Source: Rhodocyclus gracilis (GTDB taxonomy: Bacteria; Pseudomonadota; Gammaproteobacteria; Burkholderiales; Rhodocyclaceae). Taken from it: a stretch of 64,000 bases of DNA. Shown one piece after another: positions 45,809 through 56,551 of this stretch (position 1 is the first letter of the stretch; each line of letters starts with the position of its first letter). A program made the position numbers and the translations under genes. The notes beneath the pieces were generated by a model, which was not told the origin of the DNA, made no database searches, and worked only from the letters and a program-made list of their open reading frames with translations. The stretch is from the NCBI RefSeq assembly GCF_009617575.1, contig NZ_WIXJ01000002.1, positions 310,001 through 374,000 of the forward strand, written 5' to 3'.

Positions 45809-45838
45809 ATTATAGGGGTGCGGAGCAGGTCGCGGCAA
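45809..45838 (-). promoter_or_regulatory. Sigma-70 promoter of rpsO-pnp
   Basis: On the minus strand TTGCCG (45833-45838), 18 bases, then a perfect TATAAT (45809-45814). It lies about 100 bases before the rpsO start, between truB and rpsO. Confidence 0.7.
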
Positions 45839-45876
45839 GCCGAATCTTCGGCGAGCCGCGGAAGTGACGGTGGCGC

Positions 45877-46767
45877 CTATTCGCAGACGAGGCGGCGCGG
45901 CTTCACCGTACCATCGTCGAGCCCCTCGCCCAGCCCGAGCAGACGTCCAAGCCCGTAAACACGGCAACGCCCCGGGAGCGCACCGGCGCGCACGACGCCA
46001 CCGTGCGCAAAGCGCTCGGCCTCAGGCGACGCCAGTGTCACCATAGGCAAGGAATGCAGCAGGGCATCGGTGGGCGCCAGCAAGGCTTCGCGCTCGTCGG
46101 CGGCCACGGCCTCCAACTGCTCCAGGCTGAGCGCATCGCTGACCTGCAAGGGGCCAATCCCGACGCGTCGCAAAGCGGTCAAGTGCGCACCACAGCCAAG
46201 CGCCTCACCAATATCCTCGCCTAGCGTGCGAATGTAGGTACCTTTGCTAACCGTCGCCCGGAGCCGACAGCTCGCCCCCCCGAACGCCAGCAGTTCTAGC
46301 GCATGCACAACGATAGCGCGCGGGGCGCGCTCGACAGTAACACCTTGACGCGCCAGCTCATAGAGCGGCCGGCCATTACGCTTGAGCGCCGAATACATTG
46401 GCGGAATCTGCTCTTGCGCTCCCCGAAAACGCGCCAGCACGGCCTCCAGATCGGCCAGCGAAAAACTCACCGGACGCGTCTCGATAACTTCGCCTTCCGC
46501 GTCGCCCGTGTCGGTGCGCTCGCCGAAATGCAAGGTCGTCTCGTAAGTTTTGTCGGCTTCCAGCAAATCGGCGGAGAACTTGGTGGCTTCGCCGAAGCAT
46601 AGTGGCAGCAGGCCAGTGGCCATCGGGTCCAACGTCCCCGTATGCCCGGCCCGCGCCGCCTGGAAGAGACGGCGCGCCTTTTGTAGTGCCGTGTTGGAAG
46701 TCATGCCGGCCGGCTTGTCGAGGAGCAGTACGCCATCGACACGCTGCCAGCGGCGCCCGTCGCTCAA
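45877..46767 (-). CDS. truB: tRNA pseudouridine(55) synthase
   Basis: TruB makes pseudouridine 55 in the T loop of tRNAs. The 296-residue protein has the catalytic aspartate in GHTGTLDPMATG, the KPAGMTSN opening and the SKGTYIRTLGEDIG motif. The start overlaps the end of rbfA by four bases. Confidence 0.96.
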   Translation of the reverse strand: MSDGRRWQRVDGVLLLDKPAGMTSNTALQKARRLFQAARAGHTGTLDPMATGLLPLCFGEATKFSADLLEADKTYETTLHFGERTDTGDAEGEVIETRPVSFSLADLEAVLARFRGAQEQIPPMYSALKRNGRPLYELARQGVTVERAPRAIVVHALELLAFGGASCRLRATVSKGTYIRTLGEDIGEALGCGAHLTALRRVGIGPLQVSDALSLEQLEAVAADEREALLAPTDALLHSLPMVTLASPEAERFAHGGVVRAGALPGRCRVYGLGRLLGLGEGLDDGTVKPRRLVCE

Positions 46768-47147
46768 GATTCGTCGTCGACCGGCGTCTGATCGGAGATC
46801 GCGGAGGCTTCGTCGATCAGCTTCGAGAGATCGGCGCCATGTTCCAGCGAGTTATCGAAGACGAAATGCAGCTGTGGCGTCGTGTGAATGCGGACGCGCC
46901 GCCCCAGCTCACGACGCAGGAAACCGGACGACTGATTGAGACCTTCCAGCACGGCCACGCGCTGCTCAGGCCCCGCCAGGGTGCTGAAAAACACCTTGGC
47001 GTGTGCATAGTCAGCCGTCAGTTCGACCGCCGTCAGGCTGACCATACCGACGCGGGGATCTTTCAATTCGCCGCGAATCAGCTCGGCCAATTCGCGACGA
47101 ATCTGTTCGACCACGCGGTCTTTGCGGGAAAAGCTTTTGTTGGCCAC
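46764..47147 (-). CDS. rbfA: 30S ribosome-binding factor A
   Basis: RbfA is a KH-fold factor for late 16S rRNA maturation. The 127-residue protein has the RVVEQIRRELAELIRGELKD opening and the TADYAHAKVFFS strand. It uses a GTG start directly after the infB TAA, with no gap at all, so it must be reached by the same ribosomes or a site within infB. Confidence 0.94.
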   Translation of the reverse strand: MANKSFSRKDRVVEQIRRELAELIRGELKDPRVGMVSLTAVELTADYAHAKVFFSTLAGPEQRVAVLEGLNQSSGFLRRELGRRVRIHTTPQLHFVFDNSLEHGADLSKLIDEASAISDQTPVDDES

Positions 47148-50057
47148 TTAGAGAGTCCGCGCGATTTCCTGGATTTCATAGACCTCGAGCTGGTCGCCTT
47201 CTTGAATGTCGTTGTTGTTCTTCAACGACAGACCGCACTCGTAGTTGGACTTGACTTCCTTGACGTCGTCTTTGAAGCGCTTGAGCGACTCCAGCTCGCC
47301 ATCCCACATCACCACGTGGTTGCGCAGCAGACGCACACGCGAATTGCGGCGGATGAGACCTTCCGTTACGTAGCAGCCGGCAATCGTCCCGACGCGCGAA
47401 ATGACGTACACCTGACGCACTTCGACCATGCCGATGACGGCCTCGCGCTTCTCCGGCGAGAGCATGCCCGACAGCGCGGCCTTCACCTCATCAACGGCGT
47501 CATAGATGATGTTGTAGTAGCGGATATCGACACCGAAGCTCTCGGCCGCCTTGCGCGCGCCGGCGTCGGCACGGGCGTTGAAGCCGATGATGACGGCCTT
47601 CGACGCTTGCGCCAGATTGACGTCCGATTCGCTGATGCCACCCACGCCAGCGTGGATGATATTGACGCGCACTTCGTCGGTCGACAGCTTGAGTAGCGAT
47701 TGAACCAAGGCTTCCTGCGAACCCTGCACATCGGCCTTGACGATCAACTCCAGCGTCTTGACCTCGCCCTCGCCCAGTTGCTCGAACATGTTTTCGAGCT
47801 TCGCCGCCTGCTGGCGCGCCAGCTTGACGTCGCGGAACTTGCCCTGACGGAACAAGGCGATTTCACGTGCCTTGCGTTCATCGGCCAGGACGAGCGCTTC
47901 TTCACCCGCCGCCGGAACGTCGGACAAGCCGAGGATTTCCACCGGTAGCGAGGGCCCCGCCTCCTTGATCGCCTTGCCGTTCTCGTCAAGCATGGCGCGG
48001 ATGCGACCGAAGACCTGACCGGCGAGCAGCACGTCGCCCTGACGCAGAGTGCCCGACTGCACCAGCATCGTCGCCACCGGACCACGCCCCTTGTCGAGAC
48101 GCGCTTCGATGATCAGCCCCTTAGCCGGCGCTTCGCGCGGTGCCTTCAGCTCAAGCACTTCCGCTTGCAGCAGCAGGTTTTCCAGCAGTTCGTCGATGCC
48201 GGCACCGGTCTTCGCCGAAACGGCGATGAAGGGCGAATCGCCGCCGTATTCTTCCGGCAGCACTTGCTCGGCAACGAGTTCCTGCTTGACGCGCTCCGGA
48301 TTGGCATCTGGCTTGTCGATCTTGTTGATGGCAACGACGATCGGCACACCTGCCGCTTTGGCGTGGTGGATGGCCTCGCGCGTTTGCGGCATCACGCCGT
48401 CGTCGGCAGCCACCACCAGAATGACGATGTCGGTCGCCTTGGTACCGCGCGCACGCATGGCCGTAAATGCCTCGTGGCCCGGCGTGTCGAGGAAGGTAAC
48501 GATGCCGCGCTCGGTTTCAACGTGGTAGGCACCAATGTGCTGGGTGATGCCACCGGCTTCACCGCTGGCAACACGCGTCCGGCGGATGTAGTCGAGCAGC
48601 GAGGTCTTGCCGTGGTCGACGTGACCCATCACGGTAACGACCGGCGCACGGGATTCGAGAACGGCATCGACATGCTCGCTCGTCTCGCCAAGGAACGCAT
48701 CGGGATCGTCCAGCTTGGCCGCGAAAGCCTTGTGCCCGAGTTCTTCGACGATGATCATCGCCGTTTCCTGGTCGAGCACCTGATTGATCGTCACCATGGA
48801 CCCCATCTTCATCAGGGTCTTGATCACTTCCGTCGCCTTCACCGCCATCTTGTGGGCGAGATCGGCCACCGAAATGGTTTCCGGCACGTGCACTTCGCGC
48901 GAAACGGGTTCCAGCGGCGCCTGGAAGCTGTGTTGCTCATCCTCACCACGACCGCCACGCTTGCCATGCCGCGCGCCATCGCGCCAGCCGGTACCACCGG
49001 TGGCACCGCGTGTGCGCAGCCCCTGACGCTTGCCGGCACCTTCATTTTTCCAGGCGCCGCCCCCCTTCTTGTCGGCGGGCTTCTTGTCGGCTTCGCCGGC
49101 GCGTGCCGGGCGGGCAGCCGGTTTTTCTTCAGCCGGACGATCGTTCGCCGTCTGGGCAGCGACCTGCTTGGCCGCTTCCGCCGCCTTGGCGACGACAGCC
49201 TTTTGTTCCGCCTCGCGCTTCAGGCGAGCCAGCTCTGCGCTGCGCTCCTGCTTCTCGCGGATTTCACGTTCCTGACGCGCACGCAGTTCAGCGCTGCGAC
49301 GTTCTTCTTCTTCGCGCAGCCGTTGCTGCTCTTCACTGATGACCGAGACGCGGGTACGCACGGTCGTACGCACCGGGCGCGTCGGCGCGGCGGGTACCGC
49401 CGCCGACTCAGCGGACGCGGCCGGAGTGGGCGCTTTTGCCTTGGCTTCCGGCGCCGGCGCGCTTTCCTTCTCGATCTTCTTCACGTCGGCAACCGGCGCA
49501 GCAGCAACCGCCTCGACGACTGGCGCTTCCGCCACGACCGGCGCGGGCGCTTCAACGACAGGCTCAGGTACCGGCGCAGGGACTGCAACTTCAGCGACCA
49601 CCGGAGTCGGCTCAGCCTGAACGGGCGCAACCTCTGCCACGACTTCAACCGCCTCGACGACCGGCGACGTGACGACTTCCGACTCGGCCGACGCCGGCGA
49701 CAGGGCAGCGACTTCCGCTGCCTCCGCCGCCTCGCTGCCTTCAATCGGCGTGCCGTGCACGTCACGTTTGACGAGGACGCGCTTCTTGCGCACCTCAACC
49801 TGCACCGTGCGCGACTTGCCGGATGAATCGTGCGAACGAATCTCCGAGGTTTCCTTGCGGGTCAGGGTGATCTTCGTCTTACCCTGCCCTTCGCCGTGCG
49901 AACGACGCAGGTAATCGAGAAGGCGGGATTTATCCTGTTCGGAAACGACATCGTCGGGCACAGCCTTGGCGACACCGGCCTTTCGCAGCTGCTCCAAAAG
50001 CGCGCCGGCCGGCATTTTCAGGTCAGCGGCAAATTGAGCGACGGTTGATTGCGCCAT
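47148..50057 (-). CDS. infB: Translation initiation factor IF-2
   Basis: A 969-residue GTPase that positions initiator tRNA. The IF2 N-terminal module ([18 protein letters not shown]) is followed by a long Ala/Val/Pro/Glu-rich linker (about 110-390) and then the G domain with [23 protein letters not shown] and NKIDKPD. The C-terminal domains follow. The linker is long even for the family, as is common in GC-rich betaproteobacteria. AGAGGA precedes the ATG. Confidence 0.97.
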   Translation of the reverse strand: MAQSTVAQFAADLKMPAGALLEQLRKAGVAKAVPDDVVSEQDKSRLLDYLRRSHGEGQGKTKITLTRKETSEIRSHDSSGKSRTVQVEVRKKRVLVKRDVHGTPIEGSEAAEAAEVAALSPASAESEVVTSPVVEAVEVVAEVAPVQAEPTPVVAEVAVPAPVPEPVVEAPAPVVAEAPVVEAVAAAPVADVKKIEKESAPAPEAKAKAPTPAASAESAAVPAAPTRPVRTTVRTRVSVISEEQQRLREEEERRSAELRARQEREIREKQERSAELARLKREAEQKAVVAKAAEAAKQVAAQTANDRPAEEKPAARPARAGEADKKPADKKGGGAWKNEGAGKRQGLRTRGATGGTGWRDGARHGKRGGRGEDEQHSFQAPLEPVSREVHVPETISVADLAHKMAVKATEVIKTLMKMGSMVTINQVLDQETAMIIVEELGHKAFAAKLDDPDAFLGETSEHVDAVLESRAPVVTVMGHVDHGKTSLLDYIRRTRVASGEAGGITQHIGAYHVETERGIVTFLDTPGHEAFTAMRARGTKATDIVILVVAADDGVMPQTREAIHHAKAAGVPIVVAINKIDKPDANPERVKQELVAEQVLPEEYGGDSPFIAVSAKTGAGIDELLENLLLQAEVLELKAPREAPAKGLIIEARLDKGRGPVATMLVQSGTLRQGDVLLAGQVFGRIRAMLDENGKAIKEAGPSLPVEILGLSDVPAAGEEALVLADERKAREIALFRQGKFRDVKLARQQAAKLENMFEQLGEGEVKTLELIVKADVQGSQEALVQSLLKLSTDEVRVNIIHAGVGGISESDVNLAQASKAVIIGFNARADAGARKAAESFGVDIRYYNIIYDAVDEVKAALSGMLSPEKREAVIGMVEVRQVYVISRVGTIAGCYVTEGLIRRNSRVRLLRNHVVMWDGELESLKRFKDDVKEVKSNYECGLSLKNNNDIQEGDQLEVYEIQEIARTL

Positions 50058-50076
50058 GTGAATTCCTCTTTTCTAC

Positions 50077-51549
50077 TTATTCGAACCAGTGCGCACGCGC
50101 CGTGGTTATCAGTTTCCCGGCGCGCTCGGCATCGATTCCCGCCATTTCCATCAGCTCGTCGACGGCCAGATCAGCCAGTTCATCCCGCGTGCGCACACCG
50201 CCGGCAGACAACTTCGCCGCCAGCGACTTGTTCATTCCCTCGAGGGCCAGCATGTCGTCGGACACACCCTCAAGCTCTTCCTCGGCCGCAATCGCCTCGG
50301 TCAGCAGGACATTACGCGCACGCTCGCGCAATTCCTGCACAATGCCTTCGTCAAACGCTTCGATTTCGAGCATTTCGGAAAGCGGCACATAGGCGATTTC
50401 CTCCAGCGTCGAAAATCCTTCTTCGATGAGAATGTTGGCAACGTCCTCGTCGATGTCGAGCTTTTCCATGAAGAGCACGCGGGTGGCCGCCGTTTCGGCC
50501 TCCGCCTTGGTCTTCGACTCTTCTTCGGTCATCAGGTTGATCGTCCAGCCCGTCAGCTCGGAGGCAAGACGCACGTTCTGACCGCCACGACCGATGGCGA
50601 TGGCGAGGTTGTCGTCATTGACGACGACGTCCATGCAATGCTTGTCTTCATCGACGACGATCGAGCTGACTTCCGCCGGCGCCAGGGCGCCGATCACGAA
50701 CTGCGCCGGATCAGCCGACCACAGGACGATGTCGACACGCTCCCCCGCCAACTCGTTGGTCACGGCAGTGACGCGCGTACCGCGCATGCCAACACAGGTG
50801 CCAATCGGATCGATGCGCTGATCGTTCGACTTGACGGCGATCTTGGCGCGCACGCCGGGGTCGCGCGCCGCCGCCTTGATTTCGAGCAGACCATCGTCGA
50901 CTTCCGGCACTTCCAGCTCGAAGAGCTTGACGATGAATTCCGGCGCCGTACGCGACAGGATCAGTTGCGGGCCACGCGCCGAACGGTCGATGCGCAACAG
51001 GAAAGCCTTGACGCGGTCGCCAACGCGAAGGTTTTCGCGCGGAATCATCTGATCGCGCGGCAACAGGGCTTCCATCTTGCCGGCTTCGATGATCGCCGAA
51101 CCGCGCTCCATGCGCTTGATCGCGCCAGTAACGAGAAACTCCTTGCGCGCCAGGAAGTCGGCGAGGATCTGCTCACGCTCGGCATCGCGAATCTTCTGCA
51201 GAATCACCTGCTTGGCAGCCTGGGCGCCGATGCGGCCAAAATCGATCGGCTCAAGGGCTTCTTCGAGGTAATCGCCGAGTTCAACTTCGGCATCCTGCTC
51301 ACGCGCCTCGCTCAGCGGCACCTGCAGCGCCGCCGTTTCGAATTCTTCATCGGCAATCACCAGCCAACGCCGGAAACTCTCGAAATCGCCGGTTTCCCGA
51401 TCCACGGAGACACGCACGTCGGCTTCGTCGCCAATGCGCTTTTTCGTCGCCGAGGCGAGCGCCAACTCAAGCGCGCCAAAAACGATGTCTCGCGTGACAT
51501 TCTTTTCACGGGCCAGCGCATCCACCAACAGCAAAATTTCGCGGCTCAT
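50077..51549 (-). CDS. nusA: Transcription termination/antitermination protein NusA
   Basis: A 490-residue RNA-polymerase-binding protein: N-domain, S1 ([23 protein letters not shown] region), two KH domains ([26 protein letters not shown]) and two acidic C-terminal repeats. GGAGG precedes the ATG. It follows rimP by 44 bases. Confidence 0.97.
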   Translation of the reverse strand: MSREILLLVDALAREKNVTRDIVFGALELALASATKKRIGDEADVRVSVDRETGDFESFRRWLVIADEEFETAALQVPLSEAREQDAEVELGDYLEEALEPIDFGRIGAQAAKQVILQKIRDAEREQILADFLARKEFLVTGAIKRMERGSAIIEAGKMEALLPRDQMIPRENLRVGDRVKAFLLRIDRSARGPQLILSRTAPEFIVKLFELEVPEVDDGLLEIKAAARDPGVRAKIAVKSNDQRIDPIGTCVGMRGTRVTAVTNELAGERVDIVLWSADPAQFVIGALAPAEVSSIVVDEDKHCMDVVVNDDNLAIAIGRGGQNVRLASELTGWTINLMTEEESKTKAEAETAATRVLFMEKLDIDEDVANILIEEGFSTLEEIAYVPLSEMLEIEAFDEGIVQELRERARNVLLTEAIAAEEELEGVSDDMLALEGMNKSLAAKLSAGGVRTRDELADLAVDELMEMAGIDAERAGKLITTARAHWFE

Positions 51550-51593
51550 TCTCTTGATTCCTCCTCGTCCTGCCTACCAGTCAAACCTAACCA

Positions 51594-52034
51594 TCAATCG
51601 AATTTCGGCACCAGCCGCGCTTTGTCGACGTTATCCAACTCAAACGTCAGCTCATCGGCACCGACCTGCACGCGCACCTTGCCATCCAGCATGCCCAGCA
51701 GAACACCGTTGAAATTGCGGCGCCCCGCCATCGGCAGGCGCAACTTCAACTGCACCTCCGACCCTGCGAAACGCTCAAAATCTGCCGCCTTGGTCAGCGG
51801 CCTGTCCAACCCCGGCGACGACACTTCGAGCCGGTCATAGTCAAAGTTCTCGACCGCCAGGACGCGCGACAGCTGATTGCTCACGAGAACGCAATCGTCA
51901 ATGCCGACACCGCCCGCCTTCTGCGCGTGATCAATAAAGATCCGCAGCACGCGTCCGCGCGGACTCTGCTCGAGATCCACCAGCTCGTATCCAAGACCGG
52001 TGATCGTGCGTTCAATGAGTGAGTGCAAATCCAT
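51594..52034 (-). CDS. rimP: Ribosome maturation factor RimP
   Basis: RimP helps assemble the 30S head. The 146-residue protein has the LIERTITGLGYELVDLEQ opening and SSPGLDRPLTKAADFERF. I chose the ATG at 52034 from family alignment; the frame is open upstream only across the leader hairpin. The start is just 10 bases after the T tract of a terminator-like hairpin. Confidence 0.94.
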   Translation of the reverse strand: MDLHSLIERTITGLGYELVDLEQSPRGRVLRIFIDHAQKAGGVGIDDCVLVSNQLSRVLAVENFDYDRLEVSSPGLDRPLTKAADFERFAGSEVQLKLRLPMAGRRNFNGVLLGMLDGKVRVQVGADELTFELDNVDKARLVPKFD

Positions 52035-52043
52035 CGCCACAAA

Positions 52044-52066
52044 TAAAAAATGGGCGAAACGCCCAT
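52044..52066 (-). terminator. Terminator-like hairpin in the rimP leader (probable attenuator)
   Basis: On the minus strand ATGGGCG pairs with CGCCCAT (stem at 52050-52056 and 52060-52066, loop of 3), followed by TTTTTTA. It ends 10 bases before the rimP ATG and lies downstream of a good promoter, so it would stop transcription of the rimP-nusA-infB operon unless prevented. A second small hairpin (CGCTT/AAGCG) and T tract lie between it and the promoter. Enterobacteria have a leader with a terminator at the same place (rimP leader). Confidence 0.65.
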
Positions 52067-52118
52067 CTCCGATAAAAAACCTGCGCTTGTGCGAAGCGTC
52101 AGCGGAAGAAACGCGCGG

Positions 52119-52147
52119 AGTATAGCTGAAAATGAAGGCAGCGTAAA
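52119..52147 (-). promoter_or_regulatory. Sigma-70 promoter of the rimP-nusA-infB operon
   Basis: On the minus strand TTTACG (52142-52147), 17 bases, then TATACT (52119-52124). The predicted leader to the rimP ATG is about 78 bases. Confidence 0.6.
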
Positions 52148-52241
52148 TCGCCGCCACCGCCGCGAAGGCCCATTTGGCGGGCTTCGGCGCACTGACCGAA
52201 GTCCGCCCCGCGCGCCAGACGGCGCATTGCCGTCAACCCGC

Positions 52242-53255
52242 TCAGCGCTCGCGCGGACGATGCAACGGACGCCCTGGCGCTGGCACATCGAGGCCAAAAT
52301 CGGCGAGCAGTTTCTGCACGTCGGGGGCCTCGATTTCGCGCACCTGCCCGCGCCGCAAGCCAGGCGGCAGGATGAACGGGCCATAGCGGACGCGCATGAG
52401 ACGACTGACGACAACGCCGACGCTTTCGAACATCCGCCGCACTTCGCGATTTCGCCCTTCGTACAGCGCCACGCGGTACCAGCGATTGGCCCCGTCGCCA
52501 CCGGCGTCTTCAAAGGCAGCAAACTTTGCCGGACCGTCTTCGAGCTCGACGCCCTCGCGCAAACGCAGGCGCGCCTCGTCGGAAATTTCGCCAAGCACAC
52601 GCACGGCGTATTCACGCACAAGGTTGTAACGCGGGTGCATCAGACGATTGGCCAACTCGCCGGAAGTCGTGAAGAGCAGCAGACCACTGGTATTGAAGTC
52701 GAGCCGGCCAACGGCCACCCAGCGCCCGCCGGAGAGACGGGGCAAGGCATTGAAGACGCTCGGGCGCTTTTCCGGGTCGTCGCGGGAGACGATTTCGCCT
52801 TCGGGCTTGTGGTAGAGGATGACGCGCGGCAGGCGGTTCGAGAACTTCAGTTGCACGAGCTTGCCGTTGATCTTGACGCGTGCGCCAGGACTCACCAGCA
52901 GACCGACGGTCGCCGTTTCGCCATCGACGGCAACGCGTCCGGCTTCGATCATCTCTTCCATCTCGCGCCGCGAGCCGTAGCCGCTCTGCGCCAGAAGCTT
53001 GTGCAGACGCTCGGGCTTGGCGGCGAATTCCTGGTGACGGGTGCGCTTGGAGGTTTCGCGCGGCACACGCGGCGTGCGAGCCGGTGCCAGGTCGCGCTCA
53101 GGCGCGTCCTCGGCCTCGCGGCGAGGTGCCGATGCGTCGGCGCGGGCGCCCCGCCGCGCGGGCGGCGCGGACGAAGCACCCTCGCGGCGGCGCCCGCCAG
53201 CGGGGGAAGGCGTAGAGCTACGGGGCTTGCGGGGTTTTACGGGTTTAGCGGGCAT
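52242..53255 (-). CDS. rluB: 23S rRNA pseudouridine synthase B-type
   Basis: RluB modifies U2605 of 23S rRNA (E. coli numbering). The 337-residue protein has an Arg/Pro/Ala-rich disordered N-terminus (about 1-80), an S4 RNA-binding domain ([19 protein letters not shown]) and the synthase domain with catalytic aspartate in [13 protein letters not shown]. The ATG at 53255 overlaps the scpB end by 11 bases; a TTG at 53288 is the alternative. The scpA-scpB-rluB order is common. Confidence 0.93.
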   Translation of the reverse strand: MPAKPVKPRKPRSSTPSPAGGRRREGASSAPPARRGARADASAPRREAEDAPERDLAPARTPRVPRETSKRTRHQEFAAKPERLHKLLAQSGYGSRREMEEMIEAGRVAVDGETATVGLLVSPGARVKINGKLVQLKFSNRLPRVILYHKPEGEIVSRDDPEKRPSVFNALPRLSGGRWVAVGRLDFNTSGLLLFTTSGELANRLMHPRYNLVREYAVRVLGEISDEARLRLREGVELEDGPAKFAAFEDAGGDGANRWYRVALYEGRNREVRRMFESVGVVVSRLMRVRYGPFILPPGLRRGQVREIEAPDVQKLLADFGLDVPAPGRPLHRPRER

Positions 53256-53844
53256 CTGCCGGTTCCAGGGTAGGGTTGATTTCTTCAAGTGGCGGCAATT
53301 CGCTCAGGCCGCGCAGTCCCAGATCGTCGAGAAACTTCCGGGTACTGGCATAAAGCGCGGGGCGCCCCGGCGTATCGCGGTGGCCGACGACATCAACCCA
53401 GCCGCGCTCTTCGAGCGTGCGGATGATCTGCGTGGCGACGGTCACGCCACGAATGTCCTCGATGTCGCCGCGCGTCACCGGCTGCCGGTAGGCAATGATG
53501 GCCATTGTTTCGAGCACCGCGCGCGAATACTTCGGAGGCTTCTCGGGATTCAGGCGATCAAGATACATCTGGTATTCGGGGCGCGTGCGAAACCGCCAGC
53601 CGCTGGCCAGACGCACAAGCTCAATCGGGCGCGGGGTGGCCGACCATTCCTCGCGCAGTTCGTCGAGCAGAACGCGCAGCACATCGCTACCGATCTGATC
53701 GGCGAAGAGTTTCTTCAAGTCGCTCAACGCCAGCGGCTGCTGCGCCGAGAAGAGTGCCGCTTCCAGAATCAGCTTGATGTCAGACGGCCCCGGCGTTTCG
53801 CCGGGCACCTGCGCTCGCGCGCCCTCAGGCGTCTGCTCGACCAT
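53245..53844 (-). CDS. scpB: Segregation and condensation protein B
   Basis: The 199-residue winged-helix kleisin partner of the SMC condensin. It has the [20 protein letters not shown] and [19 protein letters not shown] motifs. It overlaps scpA by 20 bases. No smc gene is in the window. Confidence 0.95.
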   Translation of the reverse strand: MVEQTPEGARAQVPGETPGPSDIKLILEAALFSAQQPLALSDLKKLFADQIGSDVLRVLLDELREEWSATPRPIELVRLASGWRFRTRPEYQMYLDRLNPEKPPKYSRAVLETMAIIAYRQPVTRGDIEDIRGVTVATQIIRTLEERGWVDVVGHRDTPGRPALYASTRKFLDDLGLRGLSELPPLEEINPTLEPADAR

Positions 53845-54652
53845 CGGTCAACCTCACGTAAATCGGGGCAAAGGTATCTGCCTGCGTCAATTCGAGCAGT
53901 TGCTCGCGGGCGAGTTCGAGCATGGCGAGAAAATGCACGACCAGCAAACTCGGCCCATCGGAAACGTCGAACAAGGACATGAATTCGACAAAACCGCCGC
54001 TTTCGCGCAGCCGGCGCAGGATGATGCCCATATGCTCGCGCACCGACAACTCCTCGCGCTGCACGCGGTGACTGGTCGACAGCCGCGCCTGACGCAGGAT
54101 CGTTCGCCAGGCGGCACACAAATCCTCGACGCTGACCTCCGGCAAACGGCGCGCGACCGTGCGCTCCACCCAGGTTTCGACCCAGTGAAAGTCGCGTTCG
54201 GCTTGCGGCAGCGCATTCAGGCCGTAGGCCGCGAGTTTCATCTGCTCGTACTCGATCAGCCGACGCACCAACTCTGCGCGAGGGTCTTCCACCTCTTCGC
54301 CGTCGCCGGGCTTCGGACGCGGCAGCAACATGCGCGACTTGATCTCGATCAGCATCGCCGCCATCACCAGATAGTCGGCGGCCAATTCGAGATTGGAGGC
54401 TCGCATTGCCTCGACGTACTCGAGATACTGGATCGTCAGCGGAGCCATCGGAATGTCGAGCACATTCACGTTGGCCTTGCGGATGAGGTAGAGCAGCAGG
54501 TCGAGCGGGCCTTCGAAAGCGTCGAGCATCACCGCCAGCGCGTCGGGCGGAATGTAAAGGTCGAGCGGCATCTGCGCCATCGGCTGACCGTAGATGCGGG
54601 CCACCGGCGCCAGGTCGTCTGCCGGTGGCGTATCGGCCACGATTTCGCTCAT
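53825..54652 (-). CDS. scpA: Segregation and condensation protein A
   Basis: The kleisin subunit of bacterial condensin. The 275-residue protein has [34 protein letters not shown] and the middle [21 protein letters not shown] chose the ATG at 54652 (MSEIVADT). The frame is open to 54706, but those codons reach into the end of trpS. Confidence 0.95.
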   Translation of the reverse strand: MSEIVADTPPADDLAPVARIYGQPMAQMPLDLYIPPDALAVMLDAFEGPLDLLLYLIRKANVNVLDIPMAPLTIQYLEYVEAMRASNLELAADYLVMAAMLIEIKSRMLLPRPKPGDGEEVEDPRAELVRRLIEYEQMKLAAYGLNALPQAERDFHWVETWVERTVARRLPEVSVEDLCAAWRTILRQARLSTSHRVQREELSVREHMGIILRRLRESGGFVEFMSLFDVSDGPSLLVVHFLAMLELAREQLLELTQADTFAPIYVRLTDGRADA

Positions 54653-54668
54653 CGCCCGAAGTGTCCGT

Positions 54669-55871
54669 TCAGCTGTAGTCGAGGCCCATCGCCTCGCGGA
54701 CGTCACGCATGGTTTCCTGCGCCAGCTTGCGCGCGCGCTCGTTGCCGTCGGCGATGATGTTGCGCACCAGCGTCGGATCGTCGAGGTAGAGCTGCGCGCG
54801 TTCGCGCATCGGCGCCTGCTCCTTGAGGATGCCCTCGATCACCGGCTGCTTGCATTCGAGACAGCCAATGCCGGCGCTACGGCACCCCTGCTCGACCCAG
54901 GCACGGCAGGTATCGTCGGAGTACACCTGATGCAACTGCCACACCGGGCAGCGCGCCGGTTCGCCAACGTCGGTCCGGCGTACGCGGGCCGGGTCCGTCG
55001 GCATACGGCGAACCTTCTGCGTCAGCGAGGCTTCATCTTCGCGCAGGGTGATGGTGTTGCCGTAGGACTTCGACATCTTCTGCCCATCGAGCCCCGGCAT
55101 GCGCGAGGCTTTGGTCAGGAGCGCTTCGGGCTCGACGAGGATCATCTTGCCGCCGCCTTCGAGGTAGCCAAAGAGGCGTTCGCGGTCGGCGTGCGACAGG
55201 TTCTGCACTTCCTCAAGCAGGGCGTGTGCGCGTTCGACCGCTTCGCTGTCGCCACGCTCCTGAAAGCGCGTGCGCAACTCGTCATACAGACGCGCTTTCT
55301 TGCTGCCGAGCTTCTTGACGGCTTCGCGTGCCTTTTCTTCGAAACCGGGTTCGCGCCCGTACATGTGGTTGAAGCGGCGCGCCAGTTCGCGCGTGAATTC
55401 GACGTGCGGGATCTGGTCCTCGCCAACCGGCACCTTGTCGGCGCGGTAGATCAGGATGTCGGCGCTCATCAGCAGCGGATAGCCGAGAAAACCGTAGGTC
55501 ATCAGATCCTTGGTAGACAGTTTCTCGATCTGATCCTTGTAAGTCGGCACCCGTTCGAGCCAGCCGAGCGGCGTCATCATCGACATCAGCAGGTGCAACT
55601 CGGCGTGCTCAGGCACTTGTGACTGGATGAACAAGGTCGCCTGCGCCGGATCAACCCCTGCCGCCAGCCAGTCGATCACCATTTCGCGCGCCGCACGCTC
55701 GATGCCGCGCGGATCGTCGTACTGCGTCGTCAAGGCATGCCAGTCGGCAACGAAGAAGAGGCAGGGGTACTCGTGCTGGAGCTTGACCCAGTTCTTCAGG
55801 ACACCGTGGTAGTGGCCAAGGTGCAGGCTGCCGGTTGGGCGCATGCCGGAAAGGACTCGTTCTGCGTACAT
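54669..55871 (-). CDS. trpS: Tryptophan--tRNA ligase
   Basis: A 400-residue class I synthetase with HIGH-type SLHLGHYHG and KMSKS-type GQKMSKSYGN. It is longer than the roughly 330-residue E. coli enzyme because of an insertion between the catalytic core and KMSKS (about 190-260), as seen in other betaproteobacteria. It lies 16 bases before scpA. Confidence 0.96.
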   Translation of the reverse strand: MYAERVLSGMRPTGSLHLGHYHGVLKNWVKLQHEYPCLFFVADWHALTTQYDDPRGIERAAREMVIDWLAAGVDPAQATLFIQSQVPEHAELHLLMSMMTPLGWLERVPTYKDQIEKLSTKDLMTYGFLGYPLLMSADILIYRADKVPVGEDQIPHVEFTRELARRFNHMYGREPGFEEKAREAVKKLGSKKARLYDELRTRFQERGDSEAVERAHALLEEVQNLSHADRERLFGYLEGGGKMILVEPEALLTKASRMPGLDGQKMSKSYGNTITLREDEASLTQKVRRMPTDPARVRRTDVGEPARCPVWQLHQVYSDDTCRAWVEQGCRSAGIGCLECKQPVIEGILKEQAPMRERAQLYLDDPTLVRNIIADGNERARKLAQETMRDVREAMGLDYS

Positions 55872-55887
55872 GGTGATGAATAGTGAT

Positions 55888-56541
55888 TCAGGAAGGGAGT
55901 TGAAAGATGAGATCGATCAGATGGACAAAAAAGCGCAGCGGCGGACTCAGCAGGCTACCCAAAACACCGGTCAGCAAGAGCACGAGCAGGATGGGAAAAC
56001 CGAAGCGCTCCAGTTGCGCGAAGCGCCAGGCGAGACGGGTCGGCAGCAGGCTGACGGCAATCCGCCCACCGTCGAGCGGCGGCAAGGGCAACAGATTGAG
56101 CACCATCAGGGCGATGTTGATGCCGATACCAATATCGCCCATGCGCATGAGCGGCTCGCTGTAGTCGCCGAGCGGCACCACATCGGCGACCTTGACCATC
56201 AGCGCCCAGAATAGCGCCATCACAAAGTTGGCCGCCGGCCCAGCCGCAGCGACCCACAGCATGTCGCGCTTGGGCTCGCGCAGACGGCCAAAATTCACCG
56301 GCACCGGCTTGGCCCAGCCAAACAGCAGGCCGCCCGTCGAAACGAGGAGGATGAGCGCCGGCACGATGATCGTGCCAACGAGGTCGATATGGCGCAGCGG
56401 ATTGAGCGTGATGCGCCCCGCCTGCCAGGCCGTCGGATCGCCAAAATGGCGCGCTGCATAGCCATGCGCCGCTTCGTGCAGCGTGATGGCGAAGATCACC
56501 GGCAGCGCGGCGACGCAAATAGTCGGTAAGACCGAATCCAA
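55888..56541 (-). CDS. Site-2 protease family (M50) membrane metallopeptidase
   Basis: A 217-residue polytopic membrane protein with the zinc motif in TLHEAAHGYAA (HExxH) and the second ligand region NLLPLPPLDGGR. The family includes small rhomboid-like site-2 proteases often found by trpS and scpAB. The start is uncertain. No ATG fits; a TTG at 56541, ten bases after the yciO stop, gives the usual N-terminus, while a GTG at 56592 would overlap yciO. Substrate unknown. Confidence 0.85.
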   Translation of the reverse strand: MDSVLPTICVAALPVIFAITLHEAAHGYAARHFGDPTAWQAGRITLNPLRHIDLVGTIIVPALILLVSTGGLLFGWAKPVPVNFGRLREPKRDMLWVAAAGPAANFVMALFWALMVKVADVVPLGDYSEPLMRMGDIGIGINIALMVLNLLPLPPLDGGRIAVSLLPTRLAWRFAQLERFGFPILLVLLLTGVLGSLLSPPLRFFVHLIDLIFQLPS

Positions 56542-56551
56542 GGCAGCCGGC

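Noticed and set aside
52050-52157. Extension of RimP by 41 codons upstream
   Set aside because: It would cross the promoter and terminator hairpin; the family start is at 52034.
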